A stretch of 64,000 nt of DNA from Pseudomonas sp. ADAK18 (GCF_012935695.1 NZ_CP052859.1:5249001-5313000); one strand, 5' to 3'. Shown: positions 27,318-36,240, counted from the stretch's first letter. The notes: a model not told the origin generated them from the letters alone. Translations and numbers: made by a program.

Positions 27318-27989
27318 ATGACCCAGGATCAACTCAAACAGGCAGTGGCCCAGGCCGCCGTCGATTTAATCCTTCCTAAACTCGACGATAAAAGCATCGT
27401 CGGTGTCGGCACCGGCTCCACCGCCAACTGCTTTATCGATGCGCTGGCCCTGCACAAGGGCGCGTTCGACGGCGCGGTTGCCAGTTCCGAAGCCACTGCC
27501 GCACGGCTCAAGGGTCATGGCATTCCGGTGTATGAGCTCAACACCGTGAGCGACCTGGAGTTCTACATCGACGGCGCCGATGAAAGCGACGAGCACCTGA
27601 ACCTGATCAAGGGCGGCGGTGCAGCCCTGACCCGCGAAAAGATCGTCGCGGCTGTGGCCAAGACCTTTATCTGCATTGCCGACGCCAGCAAGCTGGTGCC
27701 AGTGCTCGGCGCGTTCCCGCTGCCGGTGGAAGTGATCCCGATGGCCCGCAGCCACGTGGCCCGCGAGTTGGTGAAACTGGGCGGCGACCCGGTGTACCGC
27801 GAGGGCGTGCTGACCGATAACGGCAACATCATTATTGATGTGTTCAACATGCAGATCACCAACCCGGTGGAGTTGGAGCGTCAGATCAATGCCATAGTGG
27901 GCGTGGTCACCAATGGTTTGTTTGCGGCGCGTCCTGCGGATGTGTTGCTGCTGGGTACCGCTGACGGTGTGAAAACCCTCAAGGCTTAA
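27318..27989 (+). CDS. rpiA: Ribose-5-phosphate isomerase A
   Basis: RpiA interconverts ribose-5-phosphate and ribulose-5-phosphate in the pentose-phosphate pathway. The 223-residue protein shows [15 protein letters not shown] (phosphate loop), [27 protein letters not shown] (catalytic Asp and Lys region) and the C-terminal [22 protein letters not shown] 27318 is chosen because the family N-terminus [14 protein letters not shown] begins there. A TTATACT -10-like box at 27273-27279 lies upstream. Divergent from ilvA. Confidence 0.95.
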   Translation: MTQDQLKQAVAQAAVDLILPKLDDKSIVGVGTGSTANCFIDALALHKGAFDGAVASSEATAARLKGHGIPVYELNTVSDLEFYIDGADESDEHLNLIKGGGAALTREKIVAAVAKTFICIADASKLVPVLGAFPLPVEVIPMARSHVARELVKLGGDPVYREGVLTDNGNIIIDVFNMQITNPVELERQINAIVGVVTNGLFAARPADVLLLGTADGVKTLKA

Positions 27990-28324
27990 ATTGCACCCTG
28001 CTTTATGTAGGAGCCGGGCTTGCCCGCGAATGCAGCAGCTACAACCGCATTCGCAGGCAAGCCAGCTCCCACATTTGACCGAGTTCTACTCGATGCATAT
28101 GTAACAAAAACGCTACTTTTCGCAGCACTCAGGCCCACGCTCGCCCGAAACTGCGCATTCCATCACGGCATCCCTCGCCGCCTTTAGTATCAAATTCGTT
28201 ACAAATTACAGCCAAGCGACCCCAGCGTTTAACAATGCGCCAATTCGCGCTCGCCCAAGGAATGAGGCGCGCATTGTGCAGACGGTCTCGGCTTTCCAAT
28301 CCCAATCACCTCAAGGACGACCTT
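27990..28324. other. Intergenic region rpiA-aaaA (335 bp)
   Basis: The first 90 bases hold a REPIN (28006-28075). The rest is AT-richer and carries two inverted TGTAAC/GTTACA elements near 28100 and 28200, probably the aaaA promoter region. No convincing small gene or RNA was found. An ArgR site, expected if aaaA is arginine-controlled, was looked for and not recognised with confidence. Confidence 0.5.
28006..28075. repeat. REPIN between rpiA and aaaA
   Basis: TGTAGGAGCCGGGCTTGCCC...GCGAATGC and GCATTCGCAGGCAAGCCAGCTCCCACA are inverted around a short loop. The left arm has diverged (TAGGAGC for TGGGAGC). Confidence 0.82.
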
Positions 28325-30277
28325 GTGATCAAGCCTCTAGCGCTCGCTATCAGCGTGGCCAGTGCCCTGCTGTCGACTCAGATTTTGGCCTACGATTACG
28401 GCCAACACGCCAACACCACCCTGGAAAAGCTGATCAATGACTACCCCGGCCGTTATCGCGGCACGGCTAATTTCGCTGGCGCCGCCGATTGGATGCAGAG
28501 CCAGATGGGCAACGCCTACAGCATCAGCCGCCAGGATTTTTCCTGGACAGCCGGCGGCACCAATCGCGCCTCGCAAAACGTAGTCGCCTACGCCGCCGGC
28601 ACCAAGGCGCAGTACGTGGTGATCGGCGCGCACTTTGATACCTTCTTTGGTCGCCCGACCCTGCAAGGCCTGGATGACAACGGCTCCGGCGCCAGCGTAC
28701 TGACAGAAGTGGCAAAGAACCTGGGTGGACTGCAACTGGAAAACGGCCTGCAAATCGTCGGTTTTGGCGCCGAAGAAGAAGGCCTGCGCGGCTCCAAGGC
28801 CTTCGTCAATTCACTGAGTGCCAGCCAGCGGGCCAACATGCTGGCGATGATCAACCTCGACAGCCTGATCACCGGCGACATGATGTACGCCCACGCCGGC
28901 CAAAACAGCACCGCCAACCCGGCCCTGGCCTCATTGCGCGAGCACACGTTCCAGATTGCCAAGGAATTGAACATCAACCTGTTCACCAACCCCGGCCTCG
29001 ACCCGAAGTACCCCAAGGGCACTGGCTGCTGCAGCGACGGCGAGCCCTTCGAGCCGCTCAACATCCCGATCCTCTATGTCGAAGCCACCAACTGGGAGCT
29101 GGGGGATCTGGACGGTTACACCCAGACCGACAACCCGAAAATCCCCGGTGGCTCGACCTGGCACGACCCCAAGGAAGACAACAAGGCCGTACTGACCGAT
29201 GCCTTCGGCCAAGAACGCATCGACCAGCGCCTGCGGGACTATTCGCGCCTGCTCAGCCGCTTGGTACTGGAACTGACCAACGCCGACTTGATGGCGTCCA
29301 CCGCATCGGGCGGTGCGGTTGCACGCAATATGCAGGACAACCTGCAGCGTCAGCATCAGTCCATGGTGCGCCTGCACGACCGGCGCTGGCTGACCCTGCA
29401 AGCGGCCAGCCGCGAGGTGGGCAGCTTTGATGGCGAGATTGGCGTGGACGGCGAATACAATCCGGACAGCGGCTTCGACACCGCCCTCAATCCCGAAGCC
29501 CGGCGCTTGGGCCTACATGCCTTGGGTGACTACCAGCTCAACCCAAGCCTGAATATCGGCGCCAGCCTCAGCTACCTCAACGGTCGCGACAAGTTGGAAC
29601 ACCGCGGCAAACTAGACAGCGACACTTGGCAGGCTGCGGTGTACGCCCTGTTGAACGATGGCGGCCCAAGCTGGCTGGCCGGTGACCTGAGCATCGGCCA
29701 CAGCAGCTTCGACTCCAAGCGCAATCTGGTGATCCAGGCCAACGGCGGTCCAGTGTTGCTCAACCAGCGCCTGACCGGAGAAACCGACGCACTGTCCCTT
29801 GGCGCACGAGTGCTGGGCGGCTATGACTTCGACTTCGGCGCCATCAAGAGCGGACCGTTTGCCGGGCTGGATTACAGCCACTACCGCATCGATAAATTCC
29901 ACGAGAAGCAAAACCTGCGCACCGCCCTGGAGTACGAAGAACAATCCTTCGACTCCCTGGAAGCCAGCCTCGGATGGCGTGTGCGCGGCGCCGTCGCCCT
30001 GCCTTATGGCCTGAGCCTGATGCCCTACGGCGACATTGCCTGGGTCAAGGAACTGGCGGATGGCCGCTTGGACGATCTCGACCTGACCGCCCGTGCCGAT
30101 GGCCAGGCGCGTACTGCCAAACTGGGTTCAGTGGACAAGAGCTTTGGCCGCGCGCAAATCGGCAGCCAATTGGCGATCACCCCGCAATTGGGGCTGTATG
30201 CCGAAGTGAACAGCCGACTGGGGCATGCCGAGGGCAGCCAGACCGGCTATTCCTTGGGCGTGCAGTGGATGTTCTGA
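28325..30277 (+). CDS. aaaA: Autotransporter aminopeptidase AaaA (M28 peptidase fused to beta-barrel)
   Basis: The 650-residue protein starts at GTG 28325, with AAGGA about 10 bases upstream and a signal peptide (IKPLALAISVASALLSTQILA). An M28 zinc peptidase domain follows, up to about residue 340: metal and catalytic elements GAHFDT, LDDNGSGAS, GAEEEGLRGS, INLDSL, and a late His in STWHDPKEDN. The C-terminal part, from about 385, is an autotransporter barrel ending in aromatic WMF. In P. aeruginosa AaaA (PA0328, ~648 aa) frees N-terminal arginine from peptides at the cell surface, and it also lies beside rpiA and ilvA. Arginine specificity is inferred from orthology. Confidence 0.88.
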   Translation: MIKPLALAISVASALLSTQILAYDYGQHANTTLEKLINDYPGRYRGTANFAGAADWMQSQMGNAYSISRQDFSWTAGGTNRASQNVVAYAAGTKAQYVVIGAHFDTFFGRPTLQGLDDNGSGASVLTEVAKNLGGLQLENGLQIVGFGAEEEGLRGSKAFVNSLSASQRANMLAMINLDSLITGDMMYAHAGQNSTANPALASLREHTFQIAKELNINLFTNPGLDPKYPKGTGCCSDGEPFEPLNIPILYVEATNWELGDLDGYTQTDNPKIPGGSTWHDPKEDNKAVLTDAFGQERIDQRLRDYSRLLSRLVLELTNADLMASTASGGAVARNMQDNLQRQHQSMVRLHDRRWLTLQAASREVGSFDGEIGVDGEYNPDSGFDTALNPEARRLGLHALGDYQLNPSLNIGASLSYLNGRDKLEHRGKLDSDTWQAAVYALLNDGGPSWLAGDLSIGHSSFDSKRNLVIQANGGPVLLNQRLTGETDALSLGARVLGGYDFDFGAIKSGPFAGLDYSHYRIDKFHEKQNLRTALEYEEQSFDSLEASLGWRVRGAVALPYGLSLMPYGDIAWVKELADGRLDDLDLTARADGQARTAKLGSVDKSFGRAQIGSQLAITPQLGLYAEVNSRLGHAEGSQTGYSLGVQWMF

Positions 30278-30288
30278 TCGAACCTCTT

Positions 30289-30437
30289 TGTGGCGAGGAG
30301 GCATGCCCCCGTTGGGCTGCGCAGCAGCCCTAAAACCTGGCGCTGAACTCTCTGAAAGAATGCGGCGATCTTGATGGGGCTGCTACGCAGCCCAACGCGG
30401 GCAAGCCCGCTCGCCACAACAAGCCCGCTTGCCACAG
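30289..30437. repeat. Second-family REP doublet plus extra half unit, aaaA/YjiK junction
   Basis: TGTGGCGAGGAGGCATGCCC...GTTGGGCTGCGCAGCAGCCC is inverted at GGGGCTGCTACGCAGCCCAACGCGGGCAAGCCCGCTCGCCACA (to about 30418). An additional AACAAGCCCGCTTGCCACAG half unit follows at 30418-30437. The left arm is mutated (GGAGGCATGCCCCC). Confidence 0.85.
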
Positions 30438-30453
30438 GTTTCGGTGTTCGTCT

Positions 30454-31368
30454 TTAGATTGCGGGCTTTTTGAAGACATAGAACAGGTTCGGCTCACTGA
30501 CCAGATACAGCGTGCCATCGTTGTCCATCGCAATCCCTTCGGCCTGAGGCACACGCTTGCTCAGGCCGTGGCGCCCCTTGAGCAGGGACAAACTGCTCAA
30601 GGGACGACCGTCGATATCCAGCTCCAACACCAGGAACGACTCATCGGACAACGCCAGTAAATGGCCGCTGCGCTCATCGTATTGCAGGCTGGACAGGTCA
30701 CGGACAAACAACCCGGCATCACGCTTGGGGTTATTGACGACGTGCACCGAGTAAGTCTTTTCCGGTTTGAAATGCGGAAAGCCGTGCACTTCGTAGATCA
30801 ACATTGGGTCCCGTTCCTTGGCGACAAACAGGCGCTTGCCCACCGAGTCATAGGCCAGGCCTTCAAAACCTTTGTTGCCGCTCAGGTGCACGCCGAGGGT
30901 CATTTGTTCGGCATCGGCGATATCGAGGAACTGCGTGTCCTTCTCCAGATGGATCTTGATCAGCCGCTGCTCACGCTCATCACTGATGACATAGGTGTCC
31001 TCGCTGATGAACTCCACCGCTTCGGCATCGCCAAACCCGATCAGCGGGATACGCCGCAGAAGCTTTCCATCCAGGGACAGCTCGATCAGCTCGGCATTCT
31101 TGTTCGTCACGGTAAACAGGCTGTTGCGTACCGGGTCATAGGTCAGGGCCGAGACATCATCGTTGAGGCCATCGATGACCTGCGCTTCCAGCACAACGCG
31201 ATAATCCGCCAGGCCAATGGAGCGTTCATCGGCTGGGTGGCGCCAGACTTGCCAATTGAACCAGGCACGTTCGAACAGACGAAATTGCTGCGCAACCACC
31301 CCGGCGGTAACCAGGGCGATCAACAGAAGAATAAAAAAGGCAGGTTTGGGACGGGCAAGTCGACGCAT
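30454..31368 (-). CDS. SdiA-regulated (YjiK-type) beta-propeller protein, copy 1
   Basis: A 304-residue protein with an N-terminal membrane anchor (PAFFILLLIALVTAGVVAQQF, about residues 10-30) and a periplasmic SdiA-regulated domain of repeated strands (DGLNDDVSALTYDPVRNSLFTVTNKNAELIELSLDGKLLRRIPL, EGLAYDSVGKRLFVAKER, and the closing AEGIAMDNDGTLYLVSEPNLFYVFK). ATG 31368 is taken; the site has no clear Shine-Dalgarno. The function is unknown; a ligand-binding propeller is likely. It is paralogous to the next gene and sits 117 bp downstream of it on the same strand. Confidence 0.8.
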   Translation of the reverse strand: MRRLARPKPAFFILLLIALVTAGVVAQQFRLFERAWFNWQVWRHPADERSIGLADYRVVLEAQVIDGLNDDVSALTYDPVRNSLFTVTNKNAELIELSLDGKLLRRIPLIGFGDAEAVEFISEDTYVISDEREQRLIKIHLEKDTQFLDIADAEQMTLGVHLSGNKGFEGLAYDSVGKRLFVAKERDPMLIYEVHGFPHFKPEKTYSVHVVNNPKRDAGLFVRDLSSLQYDERSGHLLALSDESFLVLELDIDGRPLSSLSLLKGRHGLSKRVPQAEGIAMDNDGTLYLVSEPNLFYVFKKPAI

Positions 31369-31485
31369 CAAGGGAGGCTCAAGGTAAAAACTGGCGAATG
31401 AATATCACACCCGTCTGAATTTAAACTTAAACGCTCCTAGTGTCTGGTCGATGCCGCAGACAGAGAACAATCTGACGTAATCGGT

Positions 31486-32415
31486 CTACTGCTTCTGCTT
31501 CTCGAAGCGATAGAACAGGTTCGGCTCACTGACCATGTACAACGTACCGCTCTCGTCCATGGTCACGCCTTCCGCGCGTGGGATGGTGTTTTTCAGGCCG
31601 TTGAAGCCGCCCAGCAGAACCATGAAGCTGACCTGCTGGCCTTTTTCATCCAGCTCCAGCAGCAGATGGGAATCGGCCGACAACGCCAGCATATGGCCGG
31701 TGCGCGGGTCGATACTCAGTGCGGAGAGATTGCGCATGTCCAGTTCGTCACTGGGCTGCTTTTGCTTGTCGCCGGTCAGTGTCTGGCTGCCGTCGCTTTT
31801 CCAGGTGAACAAGGCCGGTGGACGCTCTTCGCCCAACACCAACTGCTGGTTGCGCTTGTCCCAGGTAACAGCTTCAAAGGCTTTGTTCTGGTTCTTCGAA
31901 GGGCCAAGGTCGTAGGTGGGGAAATCGGCGAAGGTCAGTTGCTGGGTACTGGCGTCGACCTTGATCAGAGTCAGGGTATGCATGCGCTCATCGACAATGG
32001 CCATGACGCCATTCTCCATCACTGTCACGCCTTCCGGGTTGTTCCAGCCCACCAGCGGCATCTTGCGCAGCACGTCGCCTTGCAGGGTCAATTCCACCAG
32101 GAATGGATTCTTGCCCATGACCGAGAACAGGGTCTTGGTCTGGGGGTTGTAGGTCAGGTCCGAGGCTTCGTCCTTCTCCATGCCGGGCAGCAACTTGGCA
32201 TCAATCACGGCACGGTAATCCGGAAGCCAGACACTCTCTTGGCGCTCTGCCGGTGTTTCGAAATGCTCCTCCACCCACAACACGCCACGATCGTCCCAAT
32301 GCATCAACCAGGAAACACCATAGGTAATCACCCCGACGAGCAACAACCAGGAGTACCAACGCATGAAGAAACGTGAACGGCGAGCGGGCTTTGAGGTGGG
32401 AACGGGCACGGCCAT
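31486..32415 (-). CDS. SdiA-regulated (YjiK-type) beta-propeller protein, copy 2
   Basis: A 309-residue paralogue of copy 1. It has an N-terminal anchor (WYSWLLLVGVITYGVSWLM) and the same propeller blocks: DEASDLTYNPQTKTLFSVMGKNPFLVELTLQGDVLRKMPL, KAFEAVTWDKRNQQLVLGEERP, and AEGVTMDESGTLYMVSEPNLFYRFE. The shared frame of residues shows duplication in tandem, after which the middle parts diverged. Substrate or role unknown. Confidence 0.8.
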   Translation of the reverse strand: MAVPVPTSKPARRSRFFMRWYSWLLLVGVITYGVSWLMHWDDRGVLWVEEHFETPAERQESVWLPDYRAVIDAKLLPGMEKDEASDLTYNPQTKTLFSVMGKNPFLVELTLQGDVLRKMPLVGWNNPEGVTVMENGVMAIVDERMHTLTLIKVDASTQQLTFADFPTYDLGPSKNQNKAFEAVTWDKRNQQLVLGEERPPALFTWKSDGSQTLTGDKQKQPSDELDMRNLSALSIDPRTGHMLALSADSHLLLELDEKGQQVSFMVLLGGFNGLKNTIPRAEGVTMDESGTLYMVSEPNLFYRFEKQKQ

Positions 32416-32548
32416 TGGGAGAGCTTTCCAGAAAGTCAGCTATAGGGGATAGCACAGGATCAACAAGCCCGCGCGCAGGAGGCCGATGATTATCCGGGTG
32501 GCGTGTGAAAAAAATGCAAAAAGACCTCTACGGGTACACGCAAAACAA

Positions 32549-32637
32549 TGTGCGGGCTTGCTCGCGAAAGCGGGGTGCCAGTCAAACATGCATCAACTGA
32601 TCCACCGCTTTCGCGAGCAAGCCCGCTCCCACAGTTT
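32549..32637. repeat. REPIN upstream of the FAH gene end
   Basis: Left arm ATGTGCGGGCTTGCTCGCGAAAGCGG lacks the usual GGAGC. Right arm CCGCTTTCGCGAGCAAGCCCGCTCCCACA is intact. The pair flanks a 30-base loop. Confidence 0.85.
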
Positions 32638-32652
32638 GACCTCATTCGGCCT

Positions 32653-33318
32653 TTAGCGAACGCTGCTTTCGAAGCGGCTCACGCCCGGCAATTCCAACAC
32701 CAGCTCATCACCCACATTCAGCGGCCCCACACCCACGGGCGTGCCGGTGAGGATCACATCACCGGCCTGCAGCGAAAAGCAGCCGGCCATGTGCTGGATC
32801 ATCGGGATGATCGGGTTGAGCATGATCGCGCTGTTACCGTCCTGGCGCACTTCACCATTGATGGTGAGGCGAATGCCGATGTCGGTCAGGTCCGGGAAGG
32901 TGCTGCCCACCACGAAGGGGGCAATCACTGCCGCACCGTCGAAGGACTTGGCGATCTCCCACGGCAGGCCCTTGGCCTTGAGCTCGGCCTGCTTGTCACG
33001 CAGGGTCAAATCCAGGGCCGGGGCGAAACCGGAGATAGCATCCAGCACTTCTTCGCGGCTTGGCTTGGTGGACAGCGGCTTGCCGATCAACACGGCGATT
33101 TCTGCTTCGTAATGCACCGAACCGCGTTCGACCGGAATGGTGAAGCCACCTTCCAGCGCCACCACACAGCTGCCCGGCTTGATGAACAGCAGGGGTTCGG
33201 TGGGCACCGGATTGTCCAGTTCCTTGGCGTGTTCGGCGTAGTTGCGCCCAATACACACCACTTTTCCCAGGGGAAAGTGGATGTTGGTCCCGTCGACATA
33301 CTTGTGCTGATAGCTCAT
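32653..33318 (-). CDS. Fumarylacetoacetate-hydrolase family protein
   Basis: A 221-residue cytosolic FAH-fold enzyme (HFPLGKVVCIGRNYAEHAKEL, FIKPGSCVV, HYEAEIAVLIGKPL with the metal-binding glutamates, and the C-terminal LQAGDVILTGTPVGVGPL). Members hydrolyse C-C bonds of 3,5-diketo acids or act as oxaloacetate decarboxylase or acylpyruvase. The single-domain length matches the YcgM/FAHD1 group. A strong RBS (AGAGGAG) precedes ATG 33318. It follows the D2HGDH gene by 24 bp on the same strand, which suggests a related organic-acid role. Confidence 0.85.
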   Translation of the reverse strand: MSYQHKYVDGTNIHFPLGKVVCIGRNYAEHAKELDNPVPTEPLLFIKPGSCVVALEGGFTIPVERGSVHYEAEIAVLIGKPLSTKPSREEVLDAISGFAPALDLTLRDKQAELKAKGLPWEIAKSFDGAAVIAPFVVGSTFPDLTDIGIRLTINGEVRQDGNSAIMLNPIIPMIQHMAGCFSLQAGDVILTGTPVGVGPLNVGDELVLELPGVSRFESSVR

Positions 33319-33342
33319 TGACCGGCTCCTCTGGCGTGACCG

Positions 33343-34737
33343 TTAAACAGCGAAGATCTTGCCCGGGTTCATGATCCCGTTCGGGTCAAACACCGCCTTC
33401 ACTGCCTTCATGTATTCAATTTCAACCGGGGAACGGCTGTAAGTCAGGTAATCGCGTTTGGTCATGCCCACGCCGTGCTCGGCGGAGATCGAGCCGTTGT
33501 ACTTCTCGACGGTTTCGAATACCCACTTGTTGACGGTGGCGCATTTGGCGAAGAACTCGTCCTTGGACAGGCTATCCGGTTTGAGGATGTTCAAGTGCAG
33601 GTTGCCGTCACCGATGTGGCCGAACCAGACGATTTCGAAGTCCGGGTAGTATTCGCCGACGATCGCATCGATTTCCTTCAGGAAAGCCGGCACTTTCGAC
33701 ACGGTGACCGAAATGTCGTTCTTGTACGGGGTCCAGTGGGAAATGGTCTCGGAGATGTACTCACGCAGCTTCCACAGATTATGCAGCTGGGTTTCGCTCT
33801 GACTCATTACACCGTCCAGCACCCAGCCTTGCTCGACGCAGTGCTCAAAGGTTTCAAGGGCGTGGTTGGCCACTTCTTCGGTGGTCGCTTCAAATTCCAG
33901 CAGCGCGTAGAACGGGCATTCGGATTCAAACGGCGCCGGGACGTCGCCACGGGCGAGGACCTTGGCCAGGGCCTTGTCGGAGAAGAACTCGAAGGCGGTC
34001 AGATCCAGCTTGCTCTGGAAGGCGTGCAGCACCGGCATGATCGAGTCAAAGTCGGCGGTACCGAGGACCATCGCGGTGAGGTTTTTCGGCGCACGGTCCA
34101 GGCGCATGGTCGCTTCGACCACAAAGCCCAAGGTGCCTTCGGCGCCGATAAACAGTTGGCGCAGGTCGTAGCCGGTGGCGTTCTTGATCAGGTCTTTGTT
34201 CAGTTCAAGCAAGTCGCCCTTGCCAGTGACCACTTTCATGCCAGCCACCCAGTTGCGGGTCATGCCGTAGCGAATCACCTTGATCCCGCCCGCATTGGTG
34301 CCGATGTTGCCGCCAATCTGGCTGGAGCCGGACGAGGCGAAGTCCACCGGGTAGTACAGGCCTTTTTCTTCGGCCACGTTCTGCAATTGCTTGGTGACCA
34401 CGCCCGGCTGGCACACGGCGGTGCGGTCGGTGAGGTTCACATCGAGAATCTGGTTCATGTAGTCGAACGACACCACCACTTCGCCATTGGCAGCAACGGC
34501 AGCGGCTGACAGACCGGTACGACCACCGGACGGCACCAGCGCCACCTTGTGTTCATTGGCCCAACGGACGATGGCCTGCACCTGTTCGATGGTCTTGGGG
34601 AAGACGATGGCGACGGGGGCCGGGGCGAAATGCTTGGTCCAATCCTTGCCGTAAGCATTCAGGGAGTCGGCATCGGTCAGGACCTTGCCTGGCTCAACCA
34701 GGGTCTTTAGCTCATCAATCAGGGCAGGATGGGTCAT
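33343..34737 (-). CDS. D-2-hydroxyglutarate dehydrogenase (FAD)
   Basis: A 464-residue flavoprotein of the VAO/GlcD family that oxidises D-2-hydroxyglutarate to 2-oxoglutarate and passes electrons to the respiratory chain through ETF. Conserved parts: PSGGRTGLSAAAVAANGEVVVSFDYMN, the pyrophosphate loop GSSQIGGNIGTNAGGIKVIRYG, and the Zn site region GHIGDGNLHLNI with SAEHGVGMTKRDYL. ATG 34737 (MTHPALIDELKTLVEPGKVL) is the conserved start. The sequence and position match PA0317, next to serA (PA0316). It detoxifies the D-2-HG made by SerA, with which it is divergent. The label glycolate oxidase subunit is sometimes used but fits less well. Confidence 0.88.
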   Translation of the reverse strand: MTHPALIDELKTLVEPGKVLTDADSLNAYGKDWTKHFAPAPVAIVFPKTIEQVQAIVRWANEHKVALVPSGGRTGLSAAAVAANGEVVVSFDYMNQILDVNLTDRTAVCQPGVVTKQLQNVAEEKGLYYPVDFASSGSSQIGGNIGTNAGGIKVIRYGMTRNWVAGMKVVTGKGDLLELNKDLIKNATGYDLRQLFIGAEGTLGFVVEATMRLDRAPKNLTAMVLGTADFDSIMPVLHAFQSKLDLTAFEFFSDKALAKVLARGDVPAPFESECPFYALLEFEATTEEVANHALETFEHCVEQGWVLDGVMSQSETQLHNLWKLREYISETISHWTPYKNDISVTVSKVPAFLKEIDAIVGEYYPDFEIVWFGHIGDGNLHLNILKPDSLSKDEFFAKCATVNKWVFETVEKYNGSISAEHGVGMTKRDYLTYSRSPVEIEYMKAVKAVFDPNGIMNPGKIFAV

Positions 34738-34803
34738 CGACAGAACTCTCGAACAATTCATGGTCATCCTGAGAACGCTTCACGTCGCAGGAATGGGTGT
34801 TTA

Positions 34804-34835
34804 GCGGGGCACGTATGCTAGCATACCGCCCCCGC
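34804..34835. promoter_or_regulatory. 32-bp dyad between D2HGDH and serA
   Basis: A perfect 14-bp palindrome GTATGCTAGCATAC (34813-34826) is flanked by GCGGGG on the left and CCCCGC on the right, giving an imperfect dyad with 13 of 16 positions matched in each arm. It lies about 67 bp before the D2HGDH ATG and 128 bp before serA, so it could serve either gene. The regulator is unknown. Confidence 0.6.
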
Positions 34836-34962
34836 AGGACAGAGCCCAAGGGCGTTCTGCGATGACGGCTTTCCTGCCGTCCGGGTCAGCTCTTGTGCAC
34901 TGATTCAGGGCACTAACTGCTCGATTCCCTGCCATTTTTCTCCGGGATACAGGTTTACGCAG

Positions 34963-36192
34963 ATGAGCAAGACTTCTCTCGATAAGAGCAAGATCAAGTT
35001 CCTTCTTCTGGAAGGCGTCCACCCATCGGCCGTCGACGTCCTGAAGGCCGCCGGGTACACCAGCATTGAGTACATCACCAGTTCTCTGCCGGAAGCCCAG
35101 CTCAAGGAAAAGATCGCCGACGCGCACTTTATCGGCATTCGCTCCCGCACTCAGCTGACCGAAGAAATCTTCGATCACGCCAAGAAGCTTGTTGCTGTAG
35201 GTTGTTTCTGCATCGGCACCAACCAGGTCGACCTCAATGCAGCGCGCGAGCGCGGCATCGCGGTGTTCAACGCACCGTACTCCAACACCCGTTCCGTCGC
35301 GGAGCTGGTGCTGGCGGAAGCGATCCTGCTGCTGCGCGGCATCCCTGAGAAGAACGCTTCCTGCCACCGTGGCGGCTGGATCAAGAGCGCGGCCAATTCC
35401 TTCGAAATCCGCGGCAAGAAGCTGGGTATCGTCGGTTACGGCTCGATCGGCACGCAATTGTCGGTATTGGCCGAAGGCCTGGGCATGCAGGTGTTCTTCT
35501 ATGACACCCTGACCAAGCTGCCATTGGGTAACGCCACTCAAGTGGCCAGCCTGACCGAACTGCTGGGCATGTCGGATATCGTCACCCTGCACGTTCCTGA
35601 AACCGCTGAAACCCAGTGGATGATCGGCGAGAAGGAAATCCGCGCTATCAAGAAAGGCGGGATCCTGATCAACGCCGCTCGCGGTACCGTGGTCGAACTG
35701 GATGCCCTGGCCAACGCGATCAAGGACAAGCACCTGATCGGCGCCGCCATCGACGTGTTCCCAGTAGAGCCTCGCTCCAATGACGACATCTTCGAAAGCC
35801 CGCTGCGTGGCCTGGACAACGTGATCCTGACCCCGCACATCGGCGGTTCTACCGCTGAAGCCCAAGCCAACATCGGCCTGGAAGTGTCTGAAAAGCTGGT
35901 CAAGTACAGCGACAACGGTACGTCGGTGTCCTCGGTCAACTTCCCGGAAGTGGCGCTGCCGGCTCACCCTGGCAAGCACCGTCTGCTGCACATCCACCAG
36001 AACATTCCGGGTGTGATGATGGAGATCAACAAGGTCTTCGCGGAAAATGGCATCAACATTTCCGGTCAGTTCCTGCAGACCAACGAGAAAGTCGGCTACG
36101 TGGTGATCGACGTAGACGCCGAGTACTCGGACCTGGCGCAAGAGAAGTTGCAGCACATCAACGGCACTATCCGTAGCCGCGTGTTGTTCTAA
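34963..36192 (+). CDS. serA: D-3-phosphoglycerate dehydrogenase SerA
   Basis: SerA oxidises 3-phosphoglycerate in the first step of serine synthesis and can reduce 2-oxoglutarate to D-2-hydroxyglutarate. The 409-residue protein has an N-terminal substrate lobe, a Rossmann NAD lobe (KKLGIVGYGSIGTQLSVLAEG), the active-site GGIL.NAARG motif, the catalytic TPHIGGSTAEAQ, and a C-terminal ACT domain (RLLHIHQNIPGVMMEINKVFAENGINISGQFLQTNEKVGYVVIDVD) for serine feedback. Length and layout match E. coli SerA (410). AGG lies 13 bases before ATG 34963. Terminator follows. Confidence 0.97.
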   Translation: MSKTSLDKSKIKFLLLEGVHPSAVDVLKAAGYTSIEYITSSLPEAQLKEKIADAHFIGIRSRTQLTEEIFDHAKKLVAVGCFCIGTNQVDLNAARERGIAVFNAPYSNTRSVAELVLAEAILLLRGIPEKNASCHRGGWIKSAANSFEIRGKKLGIVGYGSIGTQLSVLAEGLGMQVFFYDTLTKLPLGNATQVASLTELLGMSDIVTLHVPETAETQWMIGEKEIRAIKKGGILINAARGTVVELDALANAIKDKHLIGAAIDVFPVEPRSNDDIFESPLRGLDNVILTPHIGGSTAEAQANIGLEVSEKLVKYSDNGTSVSSVNFPEVALPAHPGKHRLLHIHQNIPGVMMEINKVFAENGINISGQFLQTNEKVGYVVIDVDAEYSDLAQEKLQHINGTIRSRVLF

Positions 36193-36209
36193 GGTTTCAA
36201 GCGTCCATG

Positions 36210-36240
36210 AAAAAGGGAGCCCCTCGGGGCTCCCTTTTTT
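36210..36240 (+). terminator. Bidirectional terminator between serA and DUF4399 gene
   Basis: AAAAAGGGAGCCCC-TC-GGGGCTCCCTTTTTT is a perfect stem with A- and T-tracts on both sides, serving both convergent genes. Confidence 0.93.

Noticed and set aside
27990..28324. Possible small RNA or ArgR-controlled leader before aaaA
   Set aside because: No stable RNA-like hairpin with a terminator and no confident ArgR box was seen beyond the REPIN.
33343..34737. Glycolate oxidase subunit GlcD
   Set aside because: No glcE or glcF genes follow, and the position next to serA matches D-2-hydroxyglutarate dehydrogenase.
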